This document shows, one piece after another, positions 33,101-44,274 of a DNA stretch of 64,000 nt; position 1 is the first letter of the stretch; each line of letters starts with the position of its first letter. The stretch spans positions 40,693,235 through 40,757,234 of the forward strand of contig OY755044.1 of NCBI GenBank assembly GCA_963576565.1. The letters run 5' to 3'. The notes beneath the pieces were generated by a model. That model saw only the letters and a program-made list of their open reading frames with translations, was not told where the DNA came from and did not search any database. This stretch comes from Aspidapion aeneum. Its lineage: Eukaryota > Arthropoda > Insecta > Coleoptera > Brentidae. The translations under genes were made by a program, and so were the position numbers.

Positions 33101-36100
33101 ATAGGTCTTTTGATTAGCTTTAAATTTTCCCGTTACATATTTTCTCAAAAAATTTTTCAGCAAACAAAAACTCTAATAAGGTTTTTTTGTCATTGATATT
33201 TTGTGTGATTTTTCTTGGTAACCAAAAATCGTAAAATGTTTTTTTTTACAAGAAATGCAGGTCTCATTGCATCTAACAAATTTTTTCTATCTTAAATCCA
33301 TAGTACAGAGCCATCTGCACGTTTCGCACAAGCTAATTTGTTAATTTTGTGTTTTATAGACTTGAAACGTCAAACAGCATGTCTTCCGTAAGCGGTTCTT
33401 CGCTGCTGTCGCCGTTAGATTTGGACGACTCGACAATGGATGACATCGGTGCCAAATTCGCCGAGCAGATTCACTTATTCGATGACGATGACCAAAATTT
33501 ATATGGCGATGGGACCAGTAGTTTTTCTGTAAGTATCTATTTTACTATATAGTCTTTTTTGTCCTTGCAGTTTAACTTTATACTAATTTAGTTAGACTAA
33601 CTAACTTAATACTTAAATTCATTGTTCTTTGTCGTAAAATGCAACGATGCCAATTTAACAGTTTACACATTCTTAAAAGGGTTTTAGGGATAATAAAAAG
33701 TGATAGTCAGGTTAAAGTTTGTGAAGATACACAATGTTTTACCATTATTTGTCATTAAAGCCAAATTAAAATACTTAATTATTTAACATCATTTAATCAC
33801 TTACAGTGCTATGTGTCAATCATCAAATATATAGAGAACTGGTGTAATATCACATTAAATGAGCTGTTGGTAGCATCATTTTGGAAAGGGGTGCACCCGG
33901 GAGGTCGTGAGAGACCTGGAGAGGAAGCACCCCGGGAAGCCGAGACTCATATGACAGGAAAAGTTCTTGTAATGTTATTTAAAATTTCAAAGGCTTAATG
34001 CTGGTTGATTTTTTTTCGTGAATGACGTAGAATTATTGCTGCGTATTACTACATGCAGTAAAACTTGCCTATCGGCAAAAAAGGTGAGATATGCCTATTC
34101 GAAGTAAGATTCTGCTTCATGAAAACGCTCGCCACACACATAACTGGTCAATTCAGTTATGTGTGCGTAAACACTCGCTCTTGAGTCCTAATTTTTTGTC
34201 ACTGTAAGTATTTGGGCCACTTAAACAAAATTAGGAGATCACCACTTTAAGGGTGGCGACTGTGTTTGTGTGAAATAGATTTTATGGCCTGGCACGAGCC
34301 AACTGGCCAGCATGAAAATGTCGAAACGTTCGGGCGGGTAACTGACATGACCAATTGCATTCTTTGACAAACGGATTAAAAAAATTCGATTCAGTGGGCT
34401 TAAGCTTAAAATCATAAAGGAGAGTATGTAGAAAAATAAGATGCATTCAAATATTTATTTACTGTAGCTGCGTTCGGTATTTACGTCGGATTAATCTTTT
34501 TGATCGAAATCGTTCGTTAATTCCATCTAGATCTAGGGGAGGTATATCTGAATCGTTCGGTAATTCTCCTCAGACTAGTCTGATGTAAATCTGGTTGCTC
34601 CGTACATTTTTATCGACGAAACAGATTGTGACGTTATGTTGTTTATTTGTTTTGTTTACAAAAATAATTTTTTATGTAAAAAGATTAAAATCGAATTATT
34701 TGATGTTTGATTGTTAAATTATATAAATTTCCGACTTCACAGGAAAATTTTGTCAAAATTATAGCTGGGCGTGAGTTGCAATATGTACATAATATTTTTG
34801 GTTATATTTAAGTTTATAACCATTTATAAAAAATTTGATCGATTTGATCCAGATCGTTCGTTAATTCCAATTTGCTCAGACTAATCTGTAATCACATGAC
34901 CAAAAATCCGTCGCGTCTGAGATGCAAATACCGAACGCAGCTTGTACCAATAAAATTTCTAAAACAATATATTTAGGCTAGGATTTGATGTTTGTTGGAT
35001 TTTTGGTTCATAGCTCATTCTTGATTTGTTAATTTAGATGTCAGCAAGAAACAGGGTTCGCCTGACTCGATTGGTCCTTTCTGAGGGTGCCGAACGACCA
35101 AAGAGCTCCCCAGAAAGTGTGGACTTAGAGGAACACCCACCAGATTTCTGGGAGATCCACGAACCAGCTTCTGAGAGACTCAAGCGTAGCGCTACCTGTA
35201 AAGTAAGTAATGTAATATTGTAGTAATAAGTTATTAACAATTCAAAGGTGAAACTGCTTATTTCATTAACTGTTTATTTTAAACCCTGTAAAGTTTTATT
35301 TTTATTATATTATATTTAAGTGACTAGACTGAAAAAGTGTCGCCCCTATATTGTACATTATATGGTCGTTAATGTTTCACATTTCGTACATTTTTTACAA
35401 TTTTCCTCGGTATAAATCCTAGATGTTCGCCAGCATTATTGTTTGGAAATAATAAAAATTTTTCAAAAGGGTAAAATCACGCTAAAGCAAAGAGTAAAGA
35501 CATATTTCACTAGAAGGGACGATAACTTTCAGTACAGCATTCTATCAAAAACTACATCACAGCGCTCTGTGGAATATTTTGCACCTTATATAATACTTTA
35601 TCATTAAAATACTACAAAATGTCATAAATTTAGGAAGCTGGCTATAGAGATAATTGTAATGAATTAATTAATTTAAATTATGTAAGATGAGAAATATGTT
35701 ACTTTTCATACTTACTCGATATCTGATACTTAGTATTGGAAGATACAATTTGGAATTACTTAAAGTATGCTGTTTGGTTTTTTCTTATTTTTTAGTCAAC
35801 AAGCATGATTATTCTTTTATGACGTTTATACCTTTATTATTATATTTCAGGTGGGACTGCTGAACCACAAATTACCAGGATACAATTATGACCATCCTCT
35901 TGACCGTCCTTCTACCTCAAAAATCAAGTCCGAAATATCTGGTGGAGGGGGAGGAAACTATTCAAAGGTAAGCCTACGTTTTACCTAAGATAGATTGGTA
36001 ACTTATGTGTTTTTTACTGTAATTTAAAAATAATTCAAGAAAACATGACTATGATAATTTAAAAAGAAAACACGTCGAGGCAAGAAATTGATTGATTGAT

Positions 36101-39100
36101 TTGTTTAGTTACACTTTTAATACAATTTTTCAAATACATTAATTTTAATGCATGTGTAAATAAGCAAAGGGCTTCCCCAAAAAGTTTATTTAAAAACTTG
36201 TCTAGGGCTTTAATGTCTTTGCTTATTTTAATTAGATTGTACATCCGTAATTAAGATAAGTATAAGATAAGTGTATATAATATATATAAAGTTATATTAT
36301 GATAATGTAAAACAATCACTTATTAAATTTCACATCATAAAGTGTTAATAAATAGTTCATTGGAAAAATATTCACATAAACATGAAATTATAGTGTGTAT
36401 ATTATATTATATACACAAATATAAGCCTAAAAAAAATCATAAAAATTTTGTTGTTGCTTGAATAACAATAAAAACTGACTTTTCAGGAATTAGTTGTAAG
36501 AAAACCAATTTTGACCTACCGTGTAATAAAAAAAAGAGTAAACAACAAGTAAAATAGACGTAAAGTATCAACGTCTGTAAACATAAGATCACCTTTTCCG
36601 TTTCTTCTTCAGACAAACTTTTAATAATTTTTCTTTCTTTAACTTTACTTTTTGTTTATGGTTTTATGTCCTTGCACTATTTGCAATTTGGTATTTGAAA
36701 ATTATATTGGCCATCGCCCATTGCTTTCAAAATTTTAACACACGGAAAAGGTGATCTCATGTTTTCAGACGTTGATACTTTTTGAGTTTTCATACCTTTG
36801 ACCGTGGGAAATAAGAATTATAAAGAATGGCTTGGTCGAGTTAATACCCTGACAATTTCTCGTTCTTGTATTGCGAAACCACACACCTGCATGGATAAAA
36901 GTTTTCCGAAAATTTATGTATGGTCTTTGGTTATTTAATGAAAGAGTGTTGGCGTACAGAGCAAGACATTCTGGGTTCGAGTCCCGGCCGAAAATAAACT
37001 TTTTATAATTTTTCTTTCTTTAATTTTACTTGTTGTTTATGGTTTTAGGTCCTTGCATTACTTGCAATTTCGTATTTGGAAAAAAAGAATGTTTGTAGGC
37101 CAAAGCAGTACTTTCTTAAGATTTATCTTTTTTCAGACGTCTACGACGGATTACGGAATTTGTTCAGGTGCCAACTACTTTGTGCCTCAATTCATGTCGG
37201 CTCCGAGCGCGATTCCGCCCCAGTACGCGCCCAAACAGCCCAATTATTGTGATCTGTACTTTAGGAACCGCTTGGGTCGGTCGCCACTGTACAGTCGGAG
37301 TGATAGGTAAGAATATTGAATAAAGAATCCAGAGAGGCAAAATGTCCTGAAATCTTTAATTTACAAACTTTTTTTTCTTCTAAAAAATTTTGATGTCCCG
37401 AAATGTTGAATTTTTTTTCTCCAAAGAGTAACAAAATTTTCTTTAGCTTCTCTACCTTTTCCTTTATATCCACGGTAGCCTTACAGAAAAGCAAACCTTA
37501 TAAGAATAATATAAGACTTCTGATTTTATATAAACTAGGAAATTATACTTTAATGATTTTACAACATGTCTTGATCCTTAATGAGTCCATTTATTTTACA
37601 GTAAAAAAGAATCAGAAGAGACCCTACCAGACCTCAATGATCCTGAAGAGTTCCAACCTCCGGCATTTTTGGCGGACTGTTCCAGCATAAAAAGACTACA
37701 GAATAATACCCATCCAAGTAGCAACACCTCAATATCTGGCTCTAGCTTCACGCCTAGCGTTATCAGCGGCCAAAATAGAAGTTTTTGTAACACTAGCAGT
37801 AGTAGCATAAGAAACACTGTTAAAAAAGAAGTAGAAAGAATAGACAACATAAATAGTAGACTTGAAAAAACTATACAAGAATTAGCTAGTAGCACGAATT
37901 TAAGGTTAGAATCCACAAGGATAAGTAGTAGCCATAGCAGTGGTGTTGCCAAATCAGAAGTGCAGAAAACTAAAGATGTGGCTAGCACTAAAGAAGTAGA
38001 CAATTCAAGGCTCGAAAACGACGTTTTTGGGCCTAAATCGGACTTTTTGAATCAATTGGGATGGTTGTCGGCTGATATTTTGAGAAGGTATGAAAGAATC
38101 TCATAATTTTGTGTCTACTATTTTTATAAAGGTTATGATATCCCAGTAAGAAGCAAATCCAAACGTTTTGTAATTTGTAACATAGGCAGTTGTTTTTTTG
38201 TTTTTTATTTTATAGTTTTTGGAGTGCTGAAAACGAATCAAGTTTTTCATCAAAATTTCCCCTACAAAAAGTACTTAATATTTAAGAATATTGATTAAAA
38301 ATTAAAATAGATTTGTGCTAGACTTTAGACTGTGCCGTTAGTAATAAACTTAATACTACGAAGTAATACATCGTTGGCAAGAAAGTGGTTAGTTTTTACG
38401 CAAATTTCAAATAAATAAATAAAGGTTTATTTTATATCATTCAGTATAAAATACAATATAATTTATCACTGCTGTTTTATTTTTATCAAATCCGAGTAAA
38501 ATGTCACAATTTGGTAATTTAATCACTTTCTGGTATGTCACATTTCAGGAGTTTGTCACAATTTATAGGTTTTACACTACTTATAAAGGTAACTTATAAA
38601 AAAAAATAACATTGTTTTTAGAAAAATTATTAAAATTTTAGAATGTTAAAAGACGACCCCGGTTTACAGACGCCACTGGTGTTTTTCTTACACTATGTAC
38701 TGCATAAAGTAGTATATGGTTTAAATGGTAATTCAATTGTACAAAAAAGTATTCTTTCTATACGTTTTTTAGAACTTGCTAGAAAACTTAGTAAACCTAA
38801 AAATGTTGATATATTTATTTTAAATAAAATGTGCAAAAAATCAGCATATTGTATCCATATACATAATATTCCAATACCCACGGTAACTGCCCATTCATGA
38901 TGCAAACATGAGGGCCTTGGGGTCTTTAAGCAAAAAAGACCTGGTTGGTTGCTTTCAAAGACCTACATATTTAAAATAGCAATATCAATGGGTATAAGTC
39001 TATCGTTTTTGCGGTCCTTAAGATAAAATCGTGGGCTGAATGCAATAGTTGGGTAACTCGATTTTTGTAGTTTTGAGAAAATCGATAAAATGTAATTGGT

Positions 39101-42100
39101 AGTATAAATGGAGTCGCCTGGAGAAGGGTTGCTTGAACAATATGAGATAATTTTTATTTTTAGGGTTTTACTTTTTTCAAAGAACTCATCTAATGTAATT
39201 TTTTTTTTTAAGTGAAAATAAAATGTGTTTTTTGGAAAAAGTTAAAGTTGTCCAGTTTTTGCACTAATAATTTTCGATGCAAGAATTGGGTATCTTAAGT
39301 TACTTACTTTTGACATTCAAATAACAGCTTAAAGTTTCTGTAGAAACCAGCTATCTATAGTTAGCCATTATTATTATTACAAGTAGGTAACTACAGTTGT
39401 CTCCTTTTATAAAATAAAAAGATCAGAAAATAGAGAAAAACATACTGGTATCTAAAGTTATCTATTTATAGCTCCAAACAAGTTTACATGTTTGAATTGT
39501 CTACTTTTTACATTTGCAGATAGACGTCGCCAGTTTAAAATAACGTATTATCCAGCTTTTGCATTTGATAGCGCTTGATTCCCACTATATGAAATAGTAG
39601 ATAACTCAAAATCACGAAATTTCGAGTTACCCAACTATTGCATTCAGCCCACGAAATGTCCTGATTGGTTATACTTTAACGCATGAATATTATTTTATTC
39701 TTGTATTCGTTACGTCAAATCATCGGCGTACAGTTGACAAAAACTATCTATGTAAATTTGGTATCTGTGCATTTTTCGTACCTTTATTTCTGAATGTTTG
39801 CATCAAACGCCAACAATTGTGTAAATAGGTAACAGGGAGTATTGGAATATTACGTATATGATTGTATCTTTGCAAGGGTAGTATCTAGGCAGCTTGGAAA
39901 TATCTCGTTTAATAAGTCTTGACACACATTAAATTTCCTCTTTACACAATTTCTGAAAAAATGAGTACTTTCTGAGAAAAACGCTAATAAAGGAAAAAAT
40001 ACTCGAAAATCCAAGATAAAATATAAAACACTAAAAACAATTTACCCGAACTTTCCAGTTTTTATTTATATCCTAATTTTTGAGTTGATATTTTTATCCC
40101 TTAATTATTGTATTTTTTCCAAAACTATAAGTTTCACTTTTAACGCCCTGTATCTTTTTACCGTCTATTATTTGCCACTAGTTTATTGAATAAATATTTT
40201 TATTTTAACCTCTAGTACCACCTGTTTCACTATCGCCAATAATTTATGGGACTCCCGGTATACGCTGGTTATACATTTGGCGAATCCGCGATATACAAGG
40301 TTTACCATAAAGCCGTTTTGTTTTGTTTCAGGTCTGACACCCAACCAGAAGAACCCATTTTGCCGCCTGTGATAACTAAGAAAAAATCTCGTTGCAGCGA
40401 GTGTAACAAGAGGTTGAACATTACGAATATTTACAACTGCCGATGCGGCCGAATATTTTGCTCACAGCATCGATATTCAGAGGTATGACTTAAAAGCTCT
40501 TGTTAAGAGTATTTTTTTTTCGTGCCTATAAACGTCCCACACAGGAAAGTTTAAGAAAAAGTCTGGAAGTCCATATTAACGATTTTAAATAATTTGGGTT
40601 CAACCTAACCTTAATTCAAAGAAAATGTATCTGACTACCTTTAGAGTCCCTTTTTTATTAAAAAGTGTGCTTTTCAAAAAATTCCCTATATTAGTTTGAA
40701 TTTAGATGTTCTTATGGGTTATTCTTACTTTTGTACGACTTAGTATAACAGATGTTGTAATTTTGACTGTTGTTTTGACTTAGTGTTCAAGTTATATCAA
40801 AGTAAATCTTTTACCCGTATAAAATTTCACTTTGTAACACTATGTAAACAGTTACAGTCGAACCTCTCTAACTCGAACCTCTATAACTCGAACCTTTTAA
40901 GCGGTCCCTGCACTTTTTACATGTATTTTAACCTATGTAACTCGAGTTTCTATAAGTCGAACTCTCCATAACTCGAACGGTTTTGGTTGTCCCTTCAGGT
41001 TCGAGTTATAGAGGTTCGACTGTATTACCAAAACCGCGATGATTTTGTTTTGCAATGTAAGTTTTATTTCTAATTTTGGTAATTTTCTAAATAGTTACTC
41101 ATTGGCTAGAGTTTTAATGTCAAATGTAATGTGTTAAATGAATGTAAGAACAAATTAACAAATGGCTTAAATGTTAAAATTGAAGTTTACCGTCATTTCT
41201 TTTCATGTTTACTGGTTCCGTATTTCTTACTCTCATACAAATCGGTCTCGTCGAGGTTTGACGGCAAATTTAAATCGGGACCAAACATTAGTGTTGTTTT
41301 TGGACCCAAAAATACATAAAAAAATAAAAATGTCTGTTTTTTCCTTAAGTTAGCTCCCCTGTCCTTCTTTTGAGAGGCCGAAATTAGTGTTAACCGAACC
41401 GAACCTCTTGGTCAATGAATTGCAAATAAATCCTAGTCTAGAGTCCAACACCTGACCTTTTTTAAGGATGGGCCTTGCTTAATTAAAATGACGCATGTGC
41501 TATAGCAATCCCCATGTAGATACGGCGTTTTCTAGGCATGACAGCAAAGAAATTGCAGTGAAGGACGCTTCAGTTGCATAGGAATATCAGAACCAATCTT
41601 CTATAGGTGAACGTCATAAGCTAGGCCCGACCGCTTGTTATGATTTTGTCCGTTTTTGATAAAAGAGGTTATACAAAACTTCGATTTTATGGCTCTTGTG
41701 TTGTTTTGAAGAATGACGTTTTTGATAATTCTTTTTCATGATTTTAGACGACGGCAACGCGTCCAGTAGTGGGAGCGGTATACTCGGCCAATATTTGTAC
41801 AATTATTGGCCACTGGAGAAGTCCCGACGGTTGTCGCTAAAAATTACGCGAGCCAAAGTCAAACAATTATTTGCGTATTTGACAAGTTCAGTACTTGCCT
41901 GCTTGTCCCGCAAGTATTTCACTATTCGGCTGTTTTTTAGTGTGCACGTGCTGTGAGTTCTTAAATTGGAGTGGTCTCAAGAAGTCGTTTTTGTATTTCT
42001 CAATCTGTATGAAAATGAACCAATTATAAGGCAGCTTACGCATTCAAAATATAAAAACAGAAACTTGATTTGACTTAACAATTATTATCACAATATAGCT

Positions 42101-44274
42101 GACAGCTACTACCACCAACGCTGCAGCGGCAACGCGACTATCCATGATCGAAACAAAATAAACACTGAATGATCAAGAAAATGCTATAATTTGTAAGTAC
42201 ACAAGTATTTGCTACACAAGTATTGGCGTACTTGTCAAATACAGGAGTAGTGGGAGCGCTGCACTTGTCAAATTGACTTCGGAACTTGGTGTACTTGCCA
42301 AGTATGCAAATATTTGCGTATTTGCCAAATACACGAGAATGGGAGGCCGGCTTCAGGCTTTAGAACTTGTGAATGAACACTGAATGATCGAGAAAATGCT
42401 ATAATTGCCAAGTACACAAGTATTGGCGTATTTGTCACATACAGGAGTGGTGGGAGTGCTGCACTTGTCAAATTGACTTCGGGACTTGGTGTACTTGCCA
42501 ACTATGCCCAAGTACGCAAATAGTAGTACAAAGTATTTTTTTCAATATTAAATATTTTTTAACCCAACAACCCATACAGAGCTAACAGCCGATACCATAA
42601 GTACAACAAGCTACAGTCGATACCACAAGGCAAGACAGCTACCCAGAGCGCAGCATGAAAACCGGGGGAGCCAACTCTAACCCCCCGCCAGTCGTGCCGC
42701 CAAATCAAACATGACAAACAGAAAAAAGGACCTACCATCCAGGTCTTCCTGCGGGAATGGACCGCACAAGTCAAAACGAGATAAGGACAGTTGGTAGCAA
42801 AGCGAGATCTGAACATTTTCAAGGCAGCGTGCAAGACCAACAAATTCGTCACGGCAACACTGCGGTTGATACTTTTTAACAAACCTACATTGGACTAGGT
42901 TGCGTCACATGAAGAATGTAAAACAATCGGAACCAGTAGCCGGGTGGATAGACAATTATTTTAGTTAATTAGTTTTTATAATTTATTAGGTACAGACGAC
43001 TGTTATATTTTTTTGTGAAAAATAGTTTAGTAGACAATCTGTAGGGACAGATTTTTTTTAAAAGCAAGGGGGATGTGTCAGGATAGAAAATAATGTCCTA
43101 TTAAGTAAATGGCACAAGTTACGTTTATAACCAAGTGCACATTAACCCTAAACAATCTAAGGAAATGATTTTCTGTATATAGTTCAAATTGTATTAAAAG
43201 TAATAAATTGTATACAGAAATTATTATAAACAAGAAGCGATTAATCGGTCATCGATGATGTTTATACAGGAAACAAAACACATCTCGATATCCTATCAAT
43301 GGCAAACGGTTTGTAATAAAAGCATCTCCATAAGAGTTTAGCAGTTAGTTGTAAGCTGAGAACCTAACGTCCCAGGCGTAGTTTATAGTGAAGACAAATA
43401 GTACGATAGTCAGAAGTTATAAGAAGTTGAGCGTATCGAGAAGATACACATTTGTAGACAAGATGTATTTAAGTACAATGTAAGTAGTAATTATAAGTAT
43501 TATAATAAAACCATATCACCTAACTTAAACTGTGTTACGTCACGATAAAACCCCCTCGTGACAATAACATTAAACATTTTTCACAAGATTTACATCCAAA
43601 TGGATGTACAATGTAAAAAATCAAATAAATAAATTCTACTCTATTCTATTTTGTTTTCCCTAATCTAAATATCTCATACGTGTCTACCGTCTCTAATTTG
43701 TCTAACACTGTCAAAATAACAAAAATAAAATGTATGCTATTTTTAAGAAATTTATAAACTGTTAATCTTTTGTTGTTGTTTTTTTATTTAAACACAAAAA
43801 TAAAATGTATGCTATTTTTAAGAAATTTATAAACTGTTAATCTTTTGTTGTTGTTTTTTTATTTAAACAATAAGTGTTATTAAAGAGTTTAGAAGAAACA
43901 TTCAAGACTAAATTTTACCTGTGTGCGTACGTCGATAGCTTCACATCCAAAAAATTTCAAGTTGTTTATACATCTTCATTAGTTTTTAGTGATGACAGGA
44001 TATGCATGTCAGCTATCTAAAGGCGGTTTTCATATTTTAATTCATTTCATTAAGATTTTTATTCGTTAAAGAACAAACTAGGTATTATGGCGTTAACACG
44101 CTGTACGTATGGTGCCTGCTGGCGACGATTCGTTTACCTCTGCTTGTGATGGCATACTACAGTATACTTTTTTTTCAGGTGCACCGATGTACATACGACT
44201 ACAAAACCGAAGGTAGGAAAATATTAGAACACCAAAACCCACTTGTAACTGCGGAAAAAATCAAAAGAATCTGA
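29800..44274 (+). CDS. AN1-type zinc-finger protein gene, 8 exons, 5' end incomplete
   Basis: Joining 29800-30124, 33360-33528, 35038-35202, 35851-35967, 37137-37306, 37602-38087, 40332-40482 and 44179-44274 gives one open frame of about 558 residues with GT-AG borders and consistent phases throughout. The first 430 or so residues are low-complexity and probably disordered (P-rich, then S/N-rich). The C-terminus is a full AN1 finger (C-x2-C-x11-C-x-C-x4-C-x2-H-x5-H-x-C), followed by TYDYKTEGRK and NPLVTAEKIKRI, like the ends of ZFAND5/6- and ZFAND4-type proteins. No A20 finger or ubiquitin-like domain is seen. AN1 fingers often bind ubiquitin or act in proteotoxic stress; the role here is inference. 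The true start and upstream exons are not found. Confidence 0.85.
30144..31234. mobile_element. Non-autonomous hAT-like element, 1091 bp, 8-bp target duplication
   Basis: gatagtcc lies at 30136-30143 and 31235-31242. The ends are agggctctcaaca and the complement of tgttgtgagccct, which is a 13-bp TIR with one mismatch. Both sub-terminal regions contain many ttcatattttt repeats. No transposase frame was found. It sits 19 bp downstream of an exon donor site in the intron of the AN1 gene. The TIR and 8-bp duplication are typical of hAT elements. Confidence 0.88.
31235..32159. other. Intron sequence, unassigned
   Basis: AT-rich, with short frames only. I see no RNA gene or clear repeat pair. Confidence 0.4.
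32160..33090. repeat. Diverged copies of the two-phase satellite in the AN1 gene intron
   Basis: Words such as aaaatttcctttttaac (32226 and 32367), tagacaataaaatttt (about 32727) and ggcgtccataaattgag recur about 140-185 bp apart, as in the array at 9590-10640. Beyond 32880 the orientation appears reversed, and a T-run is followed by text that is repeated near 38690-38830. Confidence 0.55.
33360..33528 (+). CDS. AN1 gene exon 2 of those found
   Basis: Acceptor gtgttttatag and donor tct/gtaagt. It encodes an S-rich then acidic segment (LLSPLDLDDS, HLFDDDDQN) with ATG at 33379. The frame is open from the acceptor, so coding probably enters from upstream. Confidence 0.82.
33529..35037. other. 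Intron containing a hairpin and a MITE
   Basis: cacacataactg and cagttatgtgtg at about 34136-34165 form a short hairpin. The GC-richer stretch 33890-33950 has cacccgggaggtcgtgagag and a caccccgggaag echo, with no supportable function. The MITE is listed separately. Confidence 0.45.
34466..34942. mobile_element. MITE, 477 bp, 17-bp perfect TIRs (agctgcgttcggtattt)
   Basis: agctgcgttcggtattt at 34466-34482 is repeated in inverse at 34926-34942. Internal atcgttcgttaattcca words also recur at 34508 and about 34854. The target duplication is uncertain, possibly tgta. No coding capacity. Confidence 0.75.
35038..35202 (+). CDS. AN1 gene exon 3 of those found
   Basis: Acceptor gttaatttag, donor aaa/gtaagt, phase 0 on both sides, 55 codons. 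The product is charged and P/E-rich (SSPESVDLEEHPPDFWEIH). It starts with an ATG that is internal to the reading frame and could start a shorter form. Confidence 0.82.
35203..35850. other. Intron, no recognised element
   Basis: AT-rich sequence ending in the acceptor tatatttcag at 35841-35850. Confidence 0.5.
35851..35967 (+). CDS. AN1 gene exon 4 of those found
   Basis: 39 codons, phase 0 at both ends, donor aag/gtaagc. The sequence includes GLLNHKLPGYNYDHPLDRP and a five-glycine run. Confidence 0.82.
36562..36781. repeat. Inverted repeat, 40-bp arms, 38/40 matched
   Basis: 36562-36601 (aaagtatcaacgtctg...) pairs with 36742-36781 with two mismatches. The arms could be TIRs of a 220-bp MITE. 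The enclosed segment contains one copy of the 90-bp repeat that also follows the tRNA-like box at 36970. Confidence 0.75.
36930..37084 (+). repeat. SINE-like repeat with tRNA-type B box
   Basis: gggttcgagtcccggccg at 36971-36988 matches the RNA polymerase III B box (GGTTCGANTCC), with ttggcgtacagagc upstream as a weak A-box region. Its T-rich 3' part (tttctttctttaattttact to tgcaatttcgtatttgg) repeats 36635-36702. It does not fold as a full tRNA by eye. Confidence 0.5.
37137..37306 (+). CDS. AN1 gene exon 5 of those found
   Basis: Acceptor tcttttttcag, donor ag/gtaaga. It exits with two bases (AG) completed by the next exon. It encodes an aromatic- and proline-containing segment (APSAIPPQYAPKQPNY, CDLYFRNRLGRSPLYS). 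Confidence 0.85.
37602..38087 (+). CDS. AN1 gene exon 6 of those found (largest)
   Basis: Acceptor ttattttacag, donor ag/gtatga, 486 bp. It begins acidic (KESEETLPDLNDPEEFQPP), then a long S/N/T-rich stretch, a probable short coiled coil (VERIDNINSRLEKTIQEL), and ends QLGWLSADILRR. It leaves with AG, completed by G of the next exon. I do not recognise a catalytic domain. Confidence 0.87.
38088..40331. other. Intron with satellite-related text and a long-TIR MITE
   Basis: 38640-38850 resembles 32880-33090 (shared atggtttaaatgg and cctaaaaatgttg words). 39030-39653 is a MITE, listed separately. The frames at 38643-38900 and 40246-40331 are chance. Confidence 0.5.
39030..39653. mobile_element. 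MITE, 624 bp, ~32-bp perfect TIRs
   Basis: cgtgggctgaatgcaatagt.. at 39030-39061 is exactly inverted at 39622-39653. No coding frame. I cannot fix the target duplication. Confidence 0.8.
40332..40482 (+). CDS. AN1 gene exon 7: first part of the AN1 finger
   Basis: Acceptor ttgttttgtttcag, donor gag/gtatga, phase 0 exit. It codes PEEPILPPVITKKKSR and then CSEC, CRCG, FCSQHRYS, supplying six of the eight zinc ligands. The last His and Cys are on the next exon. Confidence 0.93.
40853..41024. mobile_element. Pogo-like MITE, copy 1 (172 bp)
   Basis: tacagtcgaacctctctaac at the left and its inverse gaggttcgactgta at the right, bordered by TA. The interior has repeated taactcgaac words. The same family occurs at 50227 and 54554. 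The CAGT..CC ends and TA target suggest mobilisation by a pogo/Tc1-type transposase. Confidence 0.85.
42161..42525. repeat. Direct duplication, two ~145-bp copies ~220 bp apart
   Basis: 42161-42310 and 42385-42520 share aacactgaatgatc(a/g)agaa, aagtacacaagtattggcgt, tacaggagt and ttgtcaaattgacttcgg. Between them is a palindrome-like aagtatgcaaatatttgcgt. A diverged third piece may lie near 41770-41905 (ccagtagtgggagcgg, tttgcgtatttgacaag). Confidence 0.65.
42560..43563 (+). mobile_element. 3' end of an LTR retrotransposon (internal remnant and LTR)
   Basis: A GC-richer degenerate stretch (42560-42900) is followed by AT-rich sequence, a purine tract aaaagcaagggggatg (43060-43075) and an LTR. 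The internal piece has many stops and I cannot assign it to a protein domain, so the superfamily is open. Confidence 0.5.
43076..43563 (+). repeat. Isolated LTR (488 bp)
   Basis: It starts tgtcaggatagaaaataatg and ends ccccctcgtgaca, with 5-bp inverted termini TGTCA/TGACA, directly after a polypurine tract. No second copy is in the window. Confidence 0.7.
43721..43870. repeat. Perfect 75-bp tandem duplication
   Basis: aaaaataaaatgtatgctat.. starts at 43721 and again at 43796. No mismatch is seen over 73 bases, so it is recent or maintained (or an assembly artefact). Confidence 0.9.
44179..44274 (+). CDS. AN1 gene last exon: end of the finger and C-terminus
   Basis: Acceptor cttttttttcag. 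It encodes VHRC, which supplies the final His and Cys ligands, then TYDYKTEGRK and NPLVTAEKIKRI, and a TGA at 44272-44274. These are the hallmark residues of the family C-terminus. An AATAAA overlaps the stop and another lies at 44526-44531 (possible poly(A) signal). Confidence 0.93.
   Translation: MHRCTYDYKTEGRKILEHQNPLVTAEKIKRI

Larger units (their letters stand above)
35968..37136. other. Intron with a foldback repeat and a SINE-like repeat
   Basis: It holds the inverted repeat 36562-36781 and a duplicated ~90-bp T-rich segment, listed separately. The rest is AT-rich and unassigned. Confidence 0.5.
40483..44178. other. 3.7-kb intron that splits the AN1 finger
   Basis: It contains a pogo-like MITE, a diverged duplication, a retrotransposon 3' LTR with a short internal remnant, and a perfect 75-bp tandem duplication, all listed separately. 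The remainder is unassigned. Confidence 0.6.

Noticed and set aside
36930..37000. Possible tRNA gene
   Set aside because: The B box is good but no acceptor-stem pairing or anticodon arm could be formed by eye, so it is called SINE-like.
37596..38003. 135-residue minus-strand frame rich in Leu/Val
   Set aside because: Shadow of the S/N-rich AN1 gene exon on the plus strand.
40246..40331. ATG-started extension upstream of the 40332 exon
   Set aside because: A clean acceptor (ttgttttgtttcag) and phase fit with the previous exon make this intron sequence.
42559..42882. 107-residue minus-strand frame with Cys and Trp
   Set aside because: Antisense to a GC-richer retroelement remnant; no motif and no splice context.
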